Below are positions 7,340 through 8,789 of a DNA stretch of 8,789 nucleotides, piece after piece. A program made the position numbers and the translations under genes. Origin of the DNA: Chitinophagaceae bacterium (lineage in GTDB: Bacteria > Bacteroidota > Bacteroidia > Chitinophagales > Chitinophagaceae); assembly GCA_019454915.1 (NCBI GenBank), contig JACFNM010000169.1, forward strand, positions 1 to 8,789, given 5' to 3'. The notes under the pieces were generated by a model that saw only the letters and a program-made list of their open reading frames with translations, was not told the origin of the DNA and ran no database searches. How positions within the stretch are numbered: position 1 is the stretch's first letter; each line of letters opens with the position of its first letter.

Positions 7340-8789
7340 ATGAAATATAAGTTAAAATACACAGGTCTGATCTTATTGAGCGGGATACTGCTGGTTTCCT
7401 GTAGTCGTACGGCCAATAAACCGAAAGATCAAAAGCCTAAAATTGTGATCGGTCTCATGGTTGATCAAATGCGCTGGGATTATTTATATAAGTTCCAAAG
7501 CAGGTATGGAGAAGGAGGATTTAAGAGGCTGCTCAGGGAAGGATTTAGTTGTGAGAATACGATGAATAATCACGTGCCCACGGCCACAGCCTGTGGTCAT
7601 TCTTCGGTATATACCGGGTCTGTTCCGGCTATAAACGGTATTATTGAAAATTCCTGGTATGACCGGTCTTTGGGCAGAGAAATTTCCAATGTGGCAGATA
7701 CCACAGTCAACATTATCGGAAATGAGCAGAAAGAGGGGCGGTCGCCTCGTAACCTTCTGACCACAACCATCGGCGATGAGATGCGGATAGCTACTCACTA
7801 CCAGAGTAAAGTGGTAGGACTGGCGATAAAAGACCGTGCGGCTATTCTTCCTGCCGGCCATACCTCAAATGGTGCGTTTTGGTACGAAGGAGGAAAATTT
7901 ACGTCCAGCACTTTTTATATGGATACCTTGCCGGATTGGGTAAACCGGTTTAATCAAATCAACTGGAAAGATTCCCTGCTTCCGGATGGATGGAATACCC
8001 TTTATCCCATTGATTCCTACGTGCTCAGTGATCGGGATGATGTGGATTATGAAAACATACTCAGTGGTGAAGAGCGACCAGTATTTCCACATAAGAAAGC
8101 CTCTCTTACCAGCACACCTTTTGGGAATACACTAACTCTTGCTTTTGCCAGGGCGGCTATTGAAGGCTATCATCTGGGAGAAGGGGCATTTACCGATTTG
8201 CTGGCGGTCAGTCTTTCCACTCCGGACAGAATAGGACATCACTTTGGCCCCACTTCCATTGAACAGGAGGATAATTATCTCAGGCTGGATAAGGAATTGG
8301 AAAATTTTTTCGGTTACCTCGACAATCGTTTTGGAAAAGAAGGGTACCTGTTTTTCATTACTGCTGACCACGGAGGCAATCAATCGCCTGGGTATCTGAA
8401 GGCACACAAATTACCGACGGGCTTATTGAATGAGGAAGATATCGTGCAGCATGCCAGAGAAGCAGTGCGGAATAAGTATGGTGCTTCTGAATTGATTTCC
8501 GCATTCAGTGGTGCACAGGTCTATCTGAATCACGACTTGATAGAAAAGAAGGGATTGGATAAAATTTCCGTCGCCCGTTTTGTCGCTCAACAATTAGCAA
8601 AAGAACCTGGTATCGAGAACGCCTATGCTACTGCTGAACTTACCAGTGTCACGTTGCCTGAGCGAATCAGGCAAATGTTTATCAACGGATATAATCCTCA
8701 ACGCAGCGGAGATATATTGATGTGGTGGGACGCAGGATGGAAGCCGGGTTCTGAAAAGGGCGCAGAACACGGCAACTGGAATCCTTTTG
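7340..8789 (+). CDS. pafA: PafA-type alkaline phosphatase lipoprotein, 3' end cut by the window
   Basis: Open from ATG 7340 to the window edge (483 codons). The lipoprotein signal ends GILLVSC with Cys21, with no acidic surface-export motif after it. This is an alkaline phosphatase superfamily enzyme (type I phosphodiesterase/nucleotide pyrophosphatase fold). Numbering runs parallel to Elizabethkingia PafA: Asp42 (MVDQMRWD), nucleophile Thr83 (PTATACGH), Asn104 (IIENSWYD), Lys164 and Arg166 (AIKDRAA), Asp296 and His300 (STPDRIGHH), Asp343 and His344 (TADHGG) and His477 (GAEHGNW). Lys164, Arg166 and Asn104 are the residues that give PafA its preference for phosphate monoesters, so a monoesterase is predicted. 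PafA has about 546 residues, so some 55 are missing beyond the window. It is 617 bp from the previous intact gene with the fic remnant between, so it probably has its own promoter. No phosphate-regulon site was recognised. Confidence 0.9.
   Translation, partial: MKYKLKYTGLILLSGILLVSCSRTANKPKDQKPKIVIGLMVDQMRWDYLYKFQSRYGEGGFKRLLREGFSCENTMNNHVPTATACGHSSVYTGSVPAINGIIENSWYDRSLGREISNVADTTVNIIGNEQKEGRSPRNLLTTTIGDEMRIATHYQSKVVGLAIKDRAAILPAGHTSNGAFWYEGGKFTSSTFYMDTLPDWVNRFNQINWKDSLLPDGWNTLYPIDSYVLSDRDDVDYENILSGEERPVFPHKKASLTSTPFGNTLTLAFARAAIEGYHLGEGAFTDLLAVSLSTPDRIGHHFGPTSIEQEDNYLRLDKELENFFGYLDNRFGKEGYLFFITADHGGNQSPGYLKAHKLPTGLLNEEDIVQHAREAVRNKYGASELISAFSGAQVYLNHDLIEKKGLDKISVARFVAQQLAKEPGIENAYATAELTSVTLPERIRQMFINGYNPQRSGDILMWWDAGWKPGSEKGAEHGNWNPF

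Noticed and set aside
1..8789. CRISPR array, tRNA, rRNA or transposase gene
   Set aside because: No regularly spaced repeats, no recognisable tRNA or rRNA sequence and no transposase motifs were seen on either strand.

Overview
The window looks like a chromosomal stretch from a member of the Bacteroidota. Three things suggest this. Predicted signal peptidase I sites are followed by Gln (SVEA|QTP and VFS|QYL). Starts are AT-rich with almost no Shine-Dalgarno sequence. The proteins belong to types common in that phylum: a Tat-exported enzyme, a large parallel beta-helix protein, and lipoproteins including a PafA-type phosphatase. Genus cannot be told from this sequence.

Layout: all recognisable genes lie on the + strand. 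Positions 1-106 hold no assignable gene. A Tat-exported dihydrodipicolinate-synthase/aldolase-superfamily protein (107-1159) is followed by a secreted multidomain beta-helix protein (1265-4270) and an amidohydrolase lipoprotein (4257-5366) that overlaps it by 14 bp. After a 30-bp gap comes a secreted purple-acid-phosphatase-like metallophosphoesterase (5397-6722). These four look like one transcription unit. Positions 6723-6997 hold no convincing gene. Positions 6998-7310 carry the two ends of a Fic/DUF4172-type gene whose catalytic middle is gone and whose halves are out of frame. The window closes with a 3'-truncated PafA-type alkaline phosphatase lipoprotein (7340-8789).

Function: every intact gene product carries an export signal, so this is an envelope (periplasm or outer-membrane) enzyme set. 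The beta-helix protein is the likely polysaccharide-binding or -cleaving component. The aldolase-like and amidohydrolase-like proteins could handle a released sugar-acid or lactone-like product, and the two phosphatases could release phosphate. That joint role is inference from adjacency and fold families; no substrate can be named. The most unusual points are a pyruvate-aldolase fold placed outside the cytoplasm and the fic remnant, whose deletion point coincides with a 14-bp string readable as both halves.
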